The notes under the pieces are model-generated. The model was not told the DNA's origin. It was given only the letters and a program-made list of their open reading frames with translations, and searched no databases. 64,000 nt of DNA from Thiocystis violacea (GTDB lineage: Bacteria > Pseudomonadota > Gammaproteobacteria > Chromatiales > Chromatiaceae). Within the stretch, counting starts at the first letter, position 1. Each line of letters starts with the position of its first letter. Location: positions 1 to 64,000 of the forward strand of contig NZ_NRRG01000019.1 of assembly GCF_016583575.1 (NCBI RefSeq), written 5' to 3'. Shown here in pieces: positions 1 through 9,105 of this stretch. The translations under genes and the position numbers were made by a program.

Positions 1-124
1 TATCCTTTTGTCTGTCGCCCGCAGCTTCTCGCCCAACCGCCCTTCCGTGGACCGATTCGTCCCCGCCCGGGCGCTATTCGCGTCGCTGAAATGAATTCCG
101 GCATCGCTATTTGCCAAGAGGACG

Positions 125-697
125 TTGCCGCGTCATTCAGATCACGGATTCAGGAATCATATAGAGAAGGGTACTACCCATGTTTCCGAGTCCTGGCTCC
201 AAGACTATGTTAATCAAAAATATCGAGAGGTTCCCTGCCAGTTAAATATTCCAAAGCTTTCTGAGTTTCGGCTAGTCGTCGAGTGCGATAAACTTTGGTC
301 ATTTGTACTGAAAAAGAAAGAAAAGCAATGGGTTTGGATAGCAAAGGATCGTGATTCTGGATATATTGTTGGCCTTTGTATCGGATCGCGTGGCATTGAA
401 AGTGCGCAAGGATTATGGAATCCTCTGCCATGCTATTATCAAGAGCTAGCAAATTTCTATACCGATTTTTGGGAGGCGTACGAAGCCGTCTTTCCGGAAT
501 TCCGTCATTATGCTGTTGGCAAGGAATCGGGAAAAACAAATCATGTCGAACGATACAACGGCACACTCAGACAGCGTATTTCTAGACTCGCACGGAAAGC
601 ACTGTCCTTCTCGAAAAAGCTCGAGAACCATATTGGGGCCATTTGGTATTTTATCCATTATTATAATAGCGCTCTTTCAGCTCAGGCTCATCTGTGA
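125..697 (+). pseudogene. IS1-family transposase, N-terminally truncated
   Basis: The 190-residue reading frame carries the catalytic half of an IS1-type DDE transposase. It shows the WVWIAKDRDSG strand, a YTDFWEAY segment with an Asp, the HYAVGKESGKTNHVERYNGT block and the RQRISRLARKALSFSKK tail that are typical of InsB. The upstream zinc-finger/helix-turn-helix InsA part is missing. The first residues after Met are encoded by a copy of the element's own end sequence (155-178), so the apparent start at 125 is not native. Base composition is clearly lower in GC than the flanking genes, which fits a recently acquired element. It is probably inactive. Family assignment is secure; loss of function is inferred from the missing N-terminus. 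Confidence 0.85.
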
Positions 698-721
698 AAT
701 CATATAGAGAAGGGCACTACC
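155..721 (+). mobile_element. Partial IS1-like insertion sequence
   Basis: The truncated transposase is bounded by two near-identical 24-bp sequences, at 155-178 and 698-721, differing at one base. They are in the same orientation. A complete IS has its termini as inverted repeats, so the copy at 698-721 is read as the genuine right end, while the copy at 155-178 is a right-end-like sequence fused to internal transposase DNA. This fits a rearranged or nested insertion followed by deletion. The right edge cuts into the minus-strand reading frame that ends at 717. Confidence 0.7.
698..721 (+). repeat. IS terminal repeat, right copy (direct repeat of 155-178)
   Basis: 24 bp, starting AATCATATAGAGAAGGG and ending CACTACC. 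It matches 155-178 with one mismatch, in direct orientation, and starts directly after the transposase stop codon at 695-697. Confidence 0.8.
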
Positions 722-950
722 AATGCGTTTTCTGTTCCATTGATCCCCAAACCCCTGTCCTAGCCCGATCCGCCCGGTGCAGGCATTCGAGATAGTCGTC
801 CCAACCCCTCGGCGGATGTCCGCCGCGCGCCTCGACCAAGTCGCGCAGGTCGCCGGCACACACCTCGAAGTTTTCGCCATGCGGGTGCGAGCACCGGTAG
901 CTGACGAAGGCCCCGAGCTGCCGCCGCAACAGATCCGCGGGTATCCTCAC
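717..950 (-). CDS. Hypothetical protein, 3' end truncated by IS insertion
   Basis: A 77-residue frame with a GTG start at 950 preceded by AGGAAG at a suitable distance. The frame stays open further upstream over sequence that also looks protein-like, so the true start is uncertain. The last residues and the TAG stop (717-719) come from the IS end, so the native C-terminus is lost. The product is Arg-rich with a YRCSHPHGENFEVCAGDL segment holding two Cys and two His. I do not recognise the family. It overlaps nothing and follows the broken phytochrome on the same strand. Confidence 0.4.
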   Translation of the reverse strand: MRIPADLLRRQLGAFVSYRCSHPHGENFEVCAGDLRDLVEARGGHPPRGWDDYLECLHRADRARTGVWGSMEQKTHW

Positions 951-1008
951 TGCGTCTTCCTGGTCGTGGCCGGCGAGCCGCCAGCCAAATTCAGAGCATG
1001 GTTTCCAG

Positions 1009-2253
1009 TCATCGCTGGAGCTGCGTCGCTGTGAACATCGTCAATTGATCCCAGGGGCGGGAAAAGCCGGTCCGAACCTCCACCCACTTGTCGAACGAGT
1101 GGCGCGGAGACAGCTTCACCGATCCCTCGGTGGTCTCGACCGGTTTCTCCGGGTTGCCCGCCCAGGCGATCTCCATCGACTCCTCGGGACGGAAGAAATA
1201 GAAGCCTACCAGCAGGTTCCCGTGACGTTTCGCTCGCACGCCGATCGACAGCAATCCACGGATGCTTTTCGATGTCTGGGACAGAGGACGCATGGCCTCG
1301 GGCAGTCGCTCGTAGGCGGCGACGCTCTCCGACTGGTTGGCCACGCACCAGTCGTGCATCCGGCGGATCAGATCGGGATCGTCTTGCGCGCGGGACAGGG
1401 CCACCTGGTCATCCACCAGGATCGCCCCGGCCTCCGCATCGAGCAGGCGGGCGATATCGGCCAGGTGGTTCTGGAACCTGTCGGTGAGGCCGGCGGTCGT
1501 CCCCGACATCCCGGCAAGCGGCGCCAGGACGTCTTCCAGGCGCTCCAACCGGACATTCTGGATCCGCCGGCGGTGCGCCGTGAGCGTAGCAACATGTCGA
1601 GAGACCAGCTCCTGACATCGGAGCCGCGTGGCCACCGGCACCCTGAGCGGTTCCGGATGGTGGCAGGCGACCAAGCCCCATAGCTTGCCTTCGACGATCA
1701 CGGAGACCGAGAAAGACGCCGCGACCCGCATATTGCTCAGGTACTCTCGGTGAACCGGAGACACGGAGCGCAGGTCGGACCAAGTCAGGTCGAGTGCCCG
1801 ACCCGAACCGCTCGCGCCCCGGATGACGATCGGCTCGCGATTGACATCGGGGATGTGGCGATAGGGAGTACGTGCGTAAAGCGCGCGCGCGATGGCGGGA
1901 ATGTCCGAGGCCGGGAAGCGCAGGCCCAGATAGGCGCCCTTCGAGCGGGTCGCCCGCTCGGCGAGCACCTCACCCGACCAGTCCACCTTGAATTCGTAGA
2001 GCATCACCCGATCGAACCCGGTGGCTTTGGCGACTCAGCAACAGACGTCTGCCGGCGGCGCTTGGCAGATCACCGACATCCGGCAGAAAGTCCTGTCGCC
2101 AATGAAGGCGGCGGCGTTGTCGCTGGCGGAATCGATCAGGCCGCTCTCGCGATCCACATGGAGCAGCATCCCTTCATCCTGGATGAGTCCGGAGCTGGCC
2201 AACGGCTCTCTTTCGCACTCATTGAGCAGCGGGCCAAGGGGCGACTCGGTCAT
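1009..2253 (-). pseudogene. Bacteriophytochrome photosensory module, disrupted
   Basis: The gene starts at 2253 with a PAS segment that keeps the bilin-type cysteine (LNECEREPL) but has lost the usual GAIQPHGALL text. After about 72 codons an in-frame TGA at 2035-2037 stops it. The same frame then continues directly as a GAF domain (TGFDRVMLYEF, RFPASDIP) and a PHY domain with the tongue motif PRHSF, ending at 1009. Compared with the intact phytochrome at 26646-28913, roughly 80-100 residues of PAS and linker are missing around the stop and there is no histidine kinase. A start at the internal Met (2007) would begin inside the GAF fold. I infer a decayed gene; read-through or a truncated sensor cannot be excluded. 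Confidence 0.75.
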
Positions 2254-2306
2254 TCCGATCCTCCTCTAGCTGACCGTGATTGGCGCGGGCGGTGTTCCGC
2301 GATCCC

Positions 2307-2335
2307 TTGACGAACAAATGGATAGGAAGTAGATC
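2307..2335 (+). promoter_or_regulatory. Possible sigma70 promoter of the glucosidase gene
   Basis: TTGACG at 2307-2312, a 17-bp spacer, then TAGATC at 2330-2335, in the 241-bp divergent region between the broken phytochrome and the GH31 gene. The -35 is good, the -10 is weak. Confidence 0.3.
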
Positions 2336-2494
2336 CAACCCTATCTTGGTTATATCGCGGCGATGACGCTACCATCGAAGGAGTGTTCGAGCAAGGTTAC
2401 TCGCCGTTGCACGGCCGTTCCAAATTCCCCGATCACTCGGATCATTTCGCGCCCGACACCGGTGCGCCAAAACGCATTCGATAAGGAGCATCCG

Positions 2495-4945
2495 ATGGAC
2501 GAACCTGTTTTCGCCAACCCTTCCCCCGTGCTCAGTTGGGTGAACGAGGCTTCCGCCTGCGTGACCCGCCATGAGACGGGACTCATGCGTCTCGACGCGG
2601 TGGCGGCCGATATCCTGCGAATCCGTTTTTCCCCGTCGGGGCGGCTGACACCGCCCAGACCCTGGAGCCCGGTGCTTGATCTCCCGCCCGCCGGCCTCGC
2701 GGTGAGCGAACTGGACGGTGCCCTCCAGATCAGTACCGAGCGACTGACCGCCAGTCTGGATCTCGACTCGGGCACCCTCGCCTTTTCGACCCCCGATGGG
2801 CGGCGCTTCGGCGAGGATCTGTCCCCGCCCACCTGGAGGGAAGTCTTGCTTGAGGACACCAGGCTGGAGCATATGCCGGAACCCGAACTGCCCGAGGGCG
2901 AGGCCCGGATCGGGGTCTTCCTGAATAAGCGGATGGCGCCCGACGAGGGCTATTTCGGTTTCGGGCAACGCACCGGACGACTGGATCGGCGCCATCGCCG
3001 ACTCACCAACTGGACCGTCGATCGCGCCTCGCCCGGCCATGGGCGCGGCGACGACAATCTCTACCAGGCCCATCCGATGCTGATGGCGGTCCAGCCGGGG
3101 CTGGCTTGGGGGCTGTTTCTCAATTCGACCTGGTACAGCGCTTTCGATGTCGGGGGCGAGTACGAGGATGTGCTCACAGTCTTCACGCTGGGCGGCGAGC
3201 TGGATTATTTCATCTTCGCCGGCCCCACGCCGGCGGAGGTCGTGGAACAGCTCACGCGCCTGACTGGACGCCCTATGCTGCCGCCGCTGTGGGCGCTCGG
3301 CTACCATCAATCGCGCTGGAGTTATGGCAGCGACAGCGATGTTCGCGCCATCGCCCAGGGCTTCCGGCAGCGCTGGATCCCGTTGGACGCCATCCATCTG
3401 GACATCGATTACATGGATGGGTATCGCGTCTTCACCTGGGATCGCGAGCGCTTTCCGGACCCGGCCGCGACCATCGCCGCCCTGCATGCCGATGGGATCC
3501 GGGCCGTGACCATTGTCGACCCCGGCGTCAAGCAGGATCTCGGCGGCGACTACGCGGTCGCGGACGCGGGGGTCGAGGGTGGTTATTTCCTGCGTCGACC
3601 AGACGGCGAACTCTTCACCGGCTGGGTTTGGCCGGACGCCTCGCTGTTCCCGGATTTCTGTAGCGCCAAGACGCGCCATTGGTGGGGCGATCAGCATGAT
3701 CCGCTCCTCGGGATCGGTGTCGACGCCATCTGGTGCGACATGAACGAACCCTCCATCGTCGACCGTCCCTTCCGCGAGCGCGGCGTTTGCGAATATCCGA
3801 TGCCGCTCTCGGTTCGCCACGGCGACGAGGGCGAGGCGCTCCACGCGGAGACCCACAACCTCTATGGACATCTGATGGCGCGGGCTACCTGGGAGGGGCT
3901 GGAGCGGCATCGCCCGGAGCGCCGTCCCTGGGTACTCACCCGCTCCGGTTATGTCGGGACGCAACGCTGGGCGGCGAGTTGGATGGGCGACAACAATGCC
4001 TGGTGGGAGCATCTGGAGATGAGCCTGCCCCAGCTCGCGAGCATGGGCTTATGCGGATCACCGCATGTCGGGGTGGATATCGGAGGTTTCTACCAGCACA
4101 GTTTCGGCGAGCTCTATGCGCGCTGGATCGAGGTCGGGGCCTTTTATCCCTTCATGCGCGCTCATACGCATTGCGACAGCCGGGCGCAGGAGCCCTGGTC
4201 GTTCGGGCCGGAGGTCGAGACCCTCGCCCGCGTGGCCATCGAGTGGCGCTACCGACTTCTGCCCTATCTCTACACCCTCGCCCACCGAGCCCACCGAACC
4301 GGCGAACCGTTGTTCCGTCCCCTGCTGTTCGATTTTCCCGAGGCCGGGCATCTGCATCAGATCCAGGACCAGATCATGATCGGCCCCCAGCTCATGATCG
4401 CCCCGGTCTGCGCCCCCGGTGTCCGGCGGCGTCTGGTCGAACGGCCGCCAGGGACTTGGTACGACCTGCGCGCCGGGGTCCGCGTCGGCGAAGGGCCACT
4501 GATCGCCGAGGCCCCGCTCGGCGGCATGCCCATCTTCGTGCGCGGCGGTTCGATCCTCACCCTCGGCCATGTCCGCCAGTCGACGGCGGAACCGCTCACC
4601 GAGCTGACCCTGGAGGTCTACCCGGATGACGAGAGCGTCGGCCATTGGACGCTGATCGAGGACGATGGCGAGAGCTTCGAATATCAGGACGGGATGATCG
4701 CCGAGACCGACATGAGCATCGCCGCCCTGTCGCAAGGGGCCGAATTGATCCTGGCGGCGCGTCGGGGCGAGCATCGCCCTCCTCCGCGCGCGCTGGTCGT
4801 GCGTCTGCATCTGCCCGATCCTCCCGCCGGCCTGATCCTGGATGGCGTCGCGACCGAGGACTGGCATTGGGACGAGCCGCTCAAGGCCGCCGAGTTGCGA
4901 TTCGCGGACGACGGTGGAGAGCATCGGGTCGCGCCCTGGTATTGA
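2495..4945 (+). CDS. GH31 alpha-glucosidase family protein
   Basis: A glycoside hydrolase of family 31, which removes terminal alpha-linked glucose or related sugars by a retaining mechanism. The start at 2495 (MDEPVFANP) is chosen over the upstream Met at 2363 because AAGGAG lies just before it. The product is 816 residues. An N-terminal beta-sandwich with the FGFGQRTG segment is followed by the (beta/alpha)8 barrel: GYHQSRWSYGS, LDIDYMDGY, then the nucleophile motif IWCDMNEP (Asp about 415), and SWMGDNNAWW with the probable acid/base Asp about 499. C-terminal beta domains follow. There is no signal peptide, so it is cytoplasmic and could act on glycogen- or maltodextrin-derived sugars. It stands alone, without sugar transport or regulator genes. 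Substrate is not predictable from the sequence. Confidence 0.9.
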   Translation: MDEPVFANPSPVLSWVNEASACVTRHETGLMRLDAVAADILRIRFSPSGRLTPPRPWSPVLDLPPAGLAVSELDGALQISTERLTASLDLDSGTLAFSTPDGRRFGEDLSPPTWREVLLEDTRLEHMPEPELPEGEARIGVFLNKRMAPDEGYFGFGQRTGRLDRRHRRLTNWTVDRASPGHGRGDDNLYQAHPMLMAVQPGLAWGLFLNSTWYSAFDVGGEYEDVLTVFTLGGELDYFIFAGPTPAEVVEQLTRLTGRPMLPPLWALGYHQSRWSYGSDSDVRAIAQGFRQRWIPLDAIHLDIDYMDGYRVFTWDRERFPDPAATIAALHADGIRAVTIVDPGVKQDLGGDYAVADAGVEGGYFLRRPDGELFTGWVWPDASLFPDFCSAKTRHWWGDQHDPLLGIGVDAIWCDMNEPSIVDRPFRERGVCEYPMPLSVRHGDEGEALHAETHNLYGHLMARATWEGLERHRPERRPWVLTRSGYVGTQRWAASWMGDNNAWWEHLEMSLPQLASMGLCGSPHVGVDIGGFYQHSFGELYARWIEVGAFYPFMRAHTHCDSRAQEPWSFGPEVETLARVAIEWRYRLLPYLYTLAHRAHRTGEPLFRPLLFDFPEAGHLHQIQDQIMIGPQLMIAPVCAPGVRRRLVERPPGTWYDLRAGVRVGEGPLIAEAPLGGMPIFVRGGSILTLGHVRQSTAEPLTELTLEVYPDDESVGHWTLIEDDGESFEYQDGMIAETDMSIAALSQGAELILAARRGEHRPPPRALVVRLHLPDPPAGLILDGVATEDWHWDEPLKAAELRFADDGGEHRVAPWY

Positions 4946-5106
4946 CCGGGGATCGAGACGGCTCACCTGGAGACGAATCCGCGAACTTGCGCCGAATGGG
5001 TTTCACGCCAACCTTATTTGATTTATGGTTATCGCCCCGCGCCCTTGTCGCGGGTGGCTGGACTCGCCAAGCCATTGATCCAAAAAACCAGATTAGGAGC
5101 ATCAGT

Positions 5107-5295
5107 ATGAGCATGACCCATAATGTTGGTGATAAGGATAGAATGTATCGCGCTATCGCTGGCGTCATCGTCCTCCTCTGGGGTGTCGCCAATGCGAACC
5201 CGGTCGGCCTGATCGGCTTCGTCATCCTGGCCACGGCCTATTTCCGCTGGTGCCCGGTCTACATCCCGATGGGCATCGATTCAACGAAGAAATAG
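5107..5295 (+). CDS. DUF2892 (YgaP-like) small inner-membrane protein
   Basis: A 62-residue protein of the DUF2892 family. It has the family layout: a short polar N-terminus (MTHNVGDKDRMYR), one hydrophobic hairpin (AIAGVIVLLWGVANANPVG), and the conserved end FRWCPVYIPMGI. In other bacteria this domain forms the membrane part of the YgaP rhodanese, or occurs alone as here. The Met at 5107 is the first one that gives the family N-terminus; GATTAGGAGC upstream supplies a ribosome binding site. A paralogue lies at 30401-30580 beside a Crp/Fnr regulator. Function unknown. Confidence 0.8.
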   Translation: MSMTHNVGDKDRMYRAIAGVIVLLWGVANANPVGLIGFVILATAYFRWCPVYIPMGIDSTKK

Positions 5296-5461
5296 CCACG
5301 AGCCCCTCGGCGATTCACGCCCGCGCGGCCGTGGCGCTAGCGAGCGCCAAGGCCGCGTCGCTTTTCCGGATCCTGGGAATTTCTCGCGATTGGACTCGTC
5401 CGCCTTCCCTAGACCCGTTACTCTGCTCGCTCAAGAATCATCGAGAAGCATCGAGCACCCC

Positions 5462-6604
5462 ATGGTCAAGTTTTGGAAGCGTGAAGCGGGAGCGGTCGCC
5501 ACCGAGACGGGAACTGACGTGCCACCCGCGCTGGACGGCCAGGGCCCGCCATCCGGCCTGGAACGGACGGCCCTCGATCAACTGGCTTCCGTGCTCCGTG
5601 TCTGGGGTCTGTACGCCTTCGATGTGGATGAGATCAAGGCCGAGGCCATCACCGAGCAACTCGAACGGTGGAGCCGTCATGTGCTCATGGCCTCGCCGAC
5701 CGGTGACTCCGACGCCGCGCCGGATCCGGACAAGGCGCAAGCGCGCCGCGACTGGGGCGGCCTTCGGGAGTTCGTGACGCGCGTCAGGCGCGGCGAGCAG
5801 GCCTATGTGAATCGGCAGATCCTGGGCACGCGACAGGTGATGGGGGATTTCGTCCAGACCCTGGGCCAGGTGCTGGCCGAGGATCAGGAAGAGCAGTCCA
5901 GGGTCATGGCGGTAATCCACAAGTTGCGTGGAGCCATCGAGAAAAACGCGCCGGTCGAGGTCTTGACCCAGGAGGCGATGCAGGCCATCGACCTGATCTC
6001 CGGGATCGCGCGCGAACGCTCGCAGCGTCATCAGGGACTCCTGAGCGATCTGACCAACAAGCTCCAGACCCTGCGCGGCGAACTGGATGCCGCGCAACGG
6101 GAAATGGAGCTGGATCCGCTGACCAGGCTATTCAATCGCAAGGCCCTCGATATCCAGCTCGAACGTGTGTTCGAGCTGTGCAAGCTCTCTGGACAGCCGG
6201 CTTGTCTGATGATGATCGATGCCGACCACTTCAAGAATGTCAACGACCAGCACGGCCACCCGGTGGGCGATCTGGTGCTCAAGCGACTGGCCGACTGCTG
6301 CGTGCAGGGTTTTCCGCGCAAGACCGATTTCGTCGCGCGTTACGGTGGCGAGGAATTCGCCATCGTGCTTCAGGACACTCACTCGAATACCGGACTACTA
6401 CTCGGGCAACGGCTGCTTGAGGCCGTGCGGGAGATGAGGATCGAGCACGAGGGCGGCACGCTCGGCATCACGGTCTCGATCGGCATGGCCGAGATCGAGC
6501 CTCACGCCAGCTCGGGACAGTGGCTAAGGGCCTCGGACAGCGCGCTCTACGAGGCGAAGAAGGCCGGGCGCGACCGGATCGTGGCCTTGCGCACCGCCGC
6601 CTGA
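5462..6604 (+). CDS. Diguanylate cyclase with I-site
   Basis: 380 residues from the Met at 5462 (MVKFWKRE), preferred because the longer frame from 5390 adds unrelated sequence. The N-terminal 210 residues are a predicted helical regulatory region with a long coiled coil (NKLQTLRGELDAAQREMEL). The GGDEF domain starts at DPLTRLFNRKAL and contains the active-site GGEEF at about 295-299. An RxxD inhibitory motif (RKTD) lies exactly five residues before it, so product inhibition by c-di-GMP is expected. There is no membrane segment, so it is cytosolic. It would make c-di-GMP from two GTP, probably feeding effectors such as the PilZ protein at 54153-55196. Confidence 0.9.
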   Translation: MVKFWKREAGAVATETGTDVPPALDGQGPPSGLERTALDQLASVLRVWGLYAFDVDEIKAEAITEQLERWSRHVLMASPTGDSDAAPDPDKAQARRDWGGLREFVTRVRRGEQAYVNRQILGTRQVMGDFVQTLGQVLAEDQEEQSRVMAVIHKLRGAIEKNAPVEVLTQEAMQAIDLISGIARERSQRHQGLLSDLTNKLQTLRGELDAAQREMELDPLTRLFNRKALDIQLERVFELCKLSGQPACLMMIDADHFKNVNDQHGHPVGDLVLKRLADCCVQGFPRKTDFVARYGGEEFAIVLQDTHSNTGLLLGQRLLEAVREMRIEHEGGTLGITVSIGMAEIEPHASSGQWLRASDSALYEAKKAGRDRIVALRTAA

Positions 6605-6618
6605 CCTACTCCTCACGC

Positions 6619-7140
6619 TTAGTGGGATTTATCGCCGTGATCGCGATGCGCGGCGAAGGAAATTCGATCCAGCACGCCCATCAACAAGGCCGACAGCACG
6701 AAGGTCAGGTGAATGATCACGTACCACATCAACTTGTCGCTCGGCATCTGTGAAATATTCACGAAGACCTGGAGCAGATGGATGGATGAAATGGCGACGA
6801 TGGACGCCGCCACCTTCAGTTTGAGCGTTCCGGCATCCAGCTTGCCCAACCAGTCCAGCTTGTCGTCCCCCTCGCGGACATCGATCCGCGACACGAAGTT
6901 CTCGTAACCCGAGAACATCACCATCACCACCAGACTGGCGACCAGCGACAGGTCGATCAAAGCCAGGGTGACCAAGACCATCTCCGACTCGCCCATCGTC
7001 AGGATATGCCCGAGCAGGTGGTAGGTTTCCTGGAAAAATTTGATGGCGATCGCGATCAAGGCCAACGACAGGCCCAGATAGATGGGCGCCAGCAGCCAGC
7101 GACTGGCATAGAGTAAACGTTCGATCATGCGCTCGAGCAC
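6619..7140 (-). CDS. YqhA/UPF0114 family membrane protein
   Basis: A polytopic inner-membrane protein of the UPF0114 (YqhA) family. The N-terminal [20 protein letters not shown], the central [14 protein letters not shown] and the C-terminal [17 protein letters not shown] with a terminal His-rich tail are family hallmarks. A GTG start at 7140 is used because GAGGAGA lies seven bases upstream; an ATG at 7128 is possible. About three transmembrane helices are visible. The biochemical role is unknown. It converges on the diguanylate cyclase gene with a 14-bp gap. Confidence 0.8.
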   Translation of the reverse strand: MLERMIERLLYASRWLLAPIYLGLSLALIAIAIKFFQETYHLLGHILTMGESEMVLVTLALIDLSLVASLVVMVMFSGYENFVSRIDVREGDDKLDWLGKLDAGTLKLKVAASIVAISSIHLLQVFVNISQMPSDKLMWYVIIHLTFVLSALLMGVLDRISFAAHRDHGDKSH

Positions 7141-7464
7141 GCCAGGTCTCCTCGACTCATCGTAACAACAGGAAGACCGCGATGAGGGTGACATCGCGGA
7201 GGAATCACAAGGCGCGCGGAAGACAGGTCATCCTCCCGCGGGCGGGCGCATTGTAGTTGAGATGCCCCGCTTTCACGCTATCCCGATCGCCTCTTGACGG
7301 TACATTGATCTGGAACAGGAAGTCATACCCTTTCGTTTGTCATGTGTCATGGCAAGGGAGGGGCCTTATCCGCAGCATGCGAAGGGATAATAACAACGGC
7401 GGACTGGCGACCCCGGCACTCCCGATCGCCCGGTCCGATTCATATCACCCTCGGAGTCTGTCCC

Positions 7465-9105
7465 ATGCGAGCGATCCTCGGACTCACCCTGGCCTTGCTG
7501 ACACTCGGATCCTTTCCCCTGGCCGATACCCAGGCCCAGGGCGACTGGCCAACCCCACCGGCCCTTGGCGATCCGCCCCCACAGGTCTCCGGCCCCCTGA
7601 GCGGCGGCACCGCCGATCACACCAAGTTCGAGATCCTCCAGCAGCCATTCGCCTCCGGACCGGAGGTCACCAAGGCGTGCCTGAGCTGCCATACCGAGAC
7701 CGGCTCGCACTTCATGAAGAACATCCACTGGACTTGGGAGCATCGCAATCCCGAGACCGGCCAGTTGCTCGGCAAGAAGCACCTGGTCAACAACTTCTGC
7801 ACCAACGCCCGCGGCAACGAGGGCATGTGCGCCCAGTGTCATGCCGGCTACGGCTGGAAGGACGAGAATTACGACTTCAGCGACGAGACCAACATCGACT
7901 GTCTGGTCTGCCACGACCACACCGGAACCTATTACAAGACGCCCAACAGCGCGGGGAGTCCGGCCTGCTCTGTCATGTTCGAGGGCAAGCCGGCCATGGA
8001 TTTCTCGCTGATCGCCCGTAGCGTCGGCCTGCCCAAGCGCGCCAATTGCGGTGCCTGCCACTTCAACGGCGGCGGCGGCGATAACGTCAAGCATGGCGAT
8101 CTTTCATCGGCCCTGAAGAACCCGTCTCGCGACGTGGATGTTCACATGGACGCCAATGGGTTGAATTTCGCCTGCACCGCCTGTCACGTCACCAAGTCGC
8201 ATGTCTGGGCCGGCAGCCGCTACCAGATCGCCGCCAAGGACCATGAAGGTATCGGCAAACCCGGTCAGCGCCGCGACGTGGCCACCTGCGAGTCCTGCCA
8301 CGGCATGGCCCCGCATCCAGTCGATTCGCTCGCCGCCTTCAAGCGCAACGACCATGTCTCGAGCGTGGCCTGCCAGACCTGTCATATCCCGGAATTCGCC
8401 CGCGGCGGCGTGGCCACCATGACCGACTGGGACTGGCGCACCGCCGGCAAGACCCGCAACGGCGAGGGCTATCACGAGAGCGGCTACACCCAGGGCAACG
8501 GCGCGCACCGCTACACCTACAAGTCGATCAAGGGAAACTTCACCTACGCCGAGAATCTGGTGCCTCTCTATCGCTGGTTCGATGGGCAGATGAACTACAC
8601 CACCATCGACACCAAGTTCGACATCACCAAGCCGGTCGCCATCAATGACTTCGGCGGCTCGCGCGAGGATGGCGATTCGCGCATCTGGCCCTTCAAACGG
8701 ATGCGCACCTGGATGCCGGCGGATATGGGTAATGGCACCCTGGTCTATACCCATCTCTGGGGCGAGGACGAGGATTCCTTCTGGGGCAACTACGACATGG
8801 GCAAGGCCATCGCGCACGGAATGAAGGAGTTCGGGCTCCCCTACTCCGGCGAATTCGGCTTTGTCGAGACTCTCTCCTACTGGCCGATCACGCACATGGT
8901 GGCGCCCAAGGAAGACGCCCTTTCCTGCGAGGATTGTCACGCCAAGGAGGGGCGCCTACAGGGAGTGGAGGGTATCTACTTGCCGGGCCGCGACCAGAAC
9001 CGCTGGCTCGATCTGATCGGCATCATCGCGGTCATCGGCACCCTGCTTGGAATCCTGGGTCATGCCCTGATTCGTCTGTTCTCGCCCAAGGGAGAAAACC
9101 ACTGA
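7465..9105 (+). CDS. Octaheme cytochrome c, tetrathionate reductase (OTR) family
   Basis: A 546-residue secreted multiheme cytochrome of the octaheme tetrathionate reductase family, which in characterised members can reduce tetrathionate, nitrite or hydroxylamine. A signal peptide (MRAILGLTLALLTLGS...ADTQAQ) is followed by exactly eight CXXCH motifs starting near residues 72, 122, 146, 195, 237, 275, 303 and 488. Unlike soluble family members it ends in a transmembrane helix (about 515-537, GIIAVIGTLLGILGHALI) with a short positive tail, so it is tethered to the inner membrane facing the periplasm. The start at 7465 follows CGGAG. The stop overlaps the cytochrome b start by one base (TGATG). 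Natural substrate is unknown; thiosulfate/tetrathionate chemistry would fit a sulfur oxidiser. Confidence 0.88.
   Translation: MRAILGLTLALLTLGSFPLADTQAQGDWPTPPALGDPPPQVSGPLSGGTADHTKFEILQQPFASGPEVTKACLSCHTETGSHFMKNIHWTWEHRNPETGQLLGKKHLVNNFCTNARGNEGMCAQCHAGYGWKDENYDFSDETNIDCLVCHDHTGTYYKTPNSAGSPACSVMFEGKPAMDFSLIARSVGLPKRANCGACHFNGGGGDNVKHGDLSSALKNPSRDVDVHMDANGLNFACTACHVTKSHVWAGSRYQIAAKDHEGIGKPGQRRDVATCESCHGMAPHPVDSLAAFKRNDHVSSVACQTCHIPEFARGGVATMTDWDWRTAGKTRNGEGYHESGYTQGNGAHRYTYKSIKGNFTYAENLVPLYRWFDGQMNYTTIDTKFDITKPVAINDFGGSREDGDSRIWPFKRMRTWMPADMGNGTLVYTHLWGEDEDSFWGNYDMGKAIAHGMKEFGLPYSGEFGFVETLSYWPITHMVAPKEDALSCEDCHAKEGRLQGVEGIYLPGRDQNRWLDLIGIIAVIGTLLGILGHALIRLFSPKGENH

Noticed and set aside
7294-7327. 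Promoter for the octaheme cytochrome gene
   Set aside because: TTGACG is present but no acceptable -10 at the right distance, and no clean FNR or CRP site.
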